A DNA stretch of 5,940 nt from Candidatus Parvarchaeota archaeon. GTDB taxonomy: Archaea > Micrarchaeota > Micrarchaeia > Anstonellales > VGKX01. The notes beneath the pieces are model-generated. The model had not been told where the DNA came from. It did no database searches and worked only from the letters and a program-made list of their open reading frames with translations. Every line of letters starts with the position of its first letter. Position 1 is the stretch's first letter. The stretch is taken from NCBI GenBank assembly GCA_016866895.1, contig VGKX01000071.1, forward strand, positions 1 to 5,940. The letters run 5' to 3'. The translations under genes and the position numbers were made by a program. Positions 5,145 to 5,940 of the stretch are shown here, one piece after another.

Positions 5145-5924
5145 TTATGACATTTCCCCAAATATCCTTTTTATAAGATAAACAACAATCGACACCGGAT
5201 GCTTTTGAAGTATTTCGCTAAGTGCCATTATCATGTAGCCTGCTGCAAGTGAAAAATAAAACAGCCCGCCCAATAGCATAACTCCGATTGCATTGTCGTA
5301 ACGGCCCACAAGCCAGACCAACGGAATTATGAAAACAGGCGCAAGAAAGCCAATCTCTTTTGCCTTGTCTTTTGCCTTATTATCATGTTTGGTTGCATCG
5401 TTTTTCAACACCATATGCGCTATTTTTGATGTCATGAAGTAAGCTGCAATAAAAATTCCAAAAACTCCAATTAGAAAGCCGGTGATGCTGTTTATTATGC
5501 AATATATCGCTTTAGCAGGTTGCATTTGCGTTTCCTTGATGGCAAAAAGTGCCGCAAGTGGCATCAGCGCCAAAAGAAGGCCACCTTGCTGGCTTGGTCG
5601 AAGTATGAATGCATATGCAAAGCTGCCTACAAGCAATAAGAACAACAGAATTTCAAGGACCATAAACCCCATGCCGGTTTCCCTGTTTTCTTTTTTGGAT
5701 TTTTTCAAGCTGAATACAGAAACCAAGAGCATGCTTGCCATTGCAACAATCAATATCGCGCTAAACATAAACAGGTTCAAAAACGCAGCCCAAAAATATT
5801 GCTGGATCTGGTGTGTCAAATAGCCGTATGCCAGAAGCAAAAGAAGCATCAAGTGATACCCGGCAGCTGCAAAGTTGATGCCAGGGTTTTCATTCTTCAG
5901 GTCGATTTTTTCATTAAATGACAT
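5145..5924 (-). CDS. Polytopic membrane protein of unknown function
   Basis: This 259-residue, strongly hydrophobic protein is not recognised. By eye it has about seven membrane helices, near residues 17-37, 44-71, 86-108, 114-129, 140-164, 191-207 and 211-236. A final hydrophobic or amphipathic stretch (245-255) precedes KRIFGEMS. Charged loops lie at 73-83 (LKKSKKENRET) and 172-190, where a lysine-rich segment KNDATKHDNKAKDKAKE separates helices five and six. By the positive-inside rule both are probably cytoplasmic, though an odd or even helix count would have to reconcile them. No metal site, ATPase motif or transporter signature was found. The N-terminal 16 residues are polar, so there is no cleavable signal peptide. 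The ATG is preceded by AAGGT (5935-5931) with 6 nt spacing, supporting this start. It converges on acdA and its upstream neighbour lies outside the window. Confidence 0.8.
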   Translation of the reverse strand: MSFNEKIDLKNENPGINFAAAGYHLMLLLLLAYGYLTHQIQQYFWAAFLNLFMFSAILIVAMASMLLVSVFSLKKSKKENRETGMGFMVLEILLFLLLVGSFAYAFILRPSQQGGLLLALMPLAALFAIKETQMQPAKAIYCIINSITGFLIGVFGIFIAAYFMTSKIAHMVLKNDATKHDNKAKDKAKEIGFLAPVFIIPLVWLVGRYDNAIGVMLLGGLFYFSLAAGYMIMALSEILQKHPVSIVVYLIKRIFGEMS

Positions 5925-5930
5925 ACACAG

Positions 5931-5935
5931 ACCTT
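5931..5935 (-). promoter_or_regulatory. Ribosome binding site of the membrane-protein gene
   Basis: On the minus strand AAGGT is followed by a 6-nt gap and ATG 5924-5922. This supports the chosen start and implies a leadered message, unlike the RNase gene upstream in the window. Confidence 0.5.
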
Positions 5936-5940
5936 GCAGA

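Overview
The window reads as a piece of an archaeal chromosome of roughly even base composition, with compact genes and short spacers. Archaeal signs are: separate alpha and beta subunits of an ADP-forming acetyl-CoA synthetase, a KH-less beta-CASP RNase of the aCPSF2 type, TATA-like boxes about 27 nt upstream of start codons, GGTG-type ribosome sites, and a tRNA-Thr with no encoded CCA and a U discriminator. A small-genome (DPANN-like) lineage is a guess, not shown.

Layout. (1) Positions 3-221, + strand: the C-terminal 72 codons of adenylosuccinate synthetase (purA), cut by the window edge. (2) 358-429, + strand: tRNA-Thr(GGT). It is followed by about 80 bp of nested palindromes that repeat the tRNA's acceptor-stem sequence in both orientations, so the last 13 bp of the tRNA region occur again at 497-509. 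(3) 595-1836, - strand: beta-CASP metallo-beta-lactamase RNase, converging on the tRNA. (4) A 39-bp divergent spacer (1837-1875) with interleaved promoter candidates for both flanking genes. (5) 1876-2865, + strand: a two-winged-helix protein with a long Q/A/S-rich linker and one C-terminal membrane helix, apparently a membrane-tethered DNA-binding protein. (6) 2883-3524, + strand: acdB, the ATP-grasp beta subunit. (7) A 122-bp A/C-rich leader with a 12-bp perfect palindrome. (8) acdA, the CoA-binding alpha subunit, ending at 5062. Its conserved N-terminus has no ATG/GTG/TTG start. The best start is ACG at 3647, placed exactly as the acdB start is relative to its ribosome site. (9) 5063-5144: stem-loops between convergent genes. 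(10) 5145-5924, - strand: a polytopic membrane protein of unknown function.

Functionally, AcdA and AcdB together convert acetyl-CoA (or a related acyl-CoA), ADP and phosphate to the free acid, ATP and CoA, the substrate-level phosphorylation step of archaeal fermentation. The tethered DNA-binding protein lies 17 bp upstream of acdB on the same strand and is a candidate regulator of this unit. The observations most worth following are the ACG start of acdA, the tRNA-like palindrome cluster after tRNA-Thr, and the membrane-anchored winged-helix protein.
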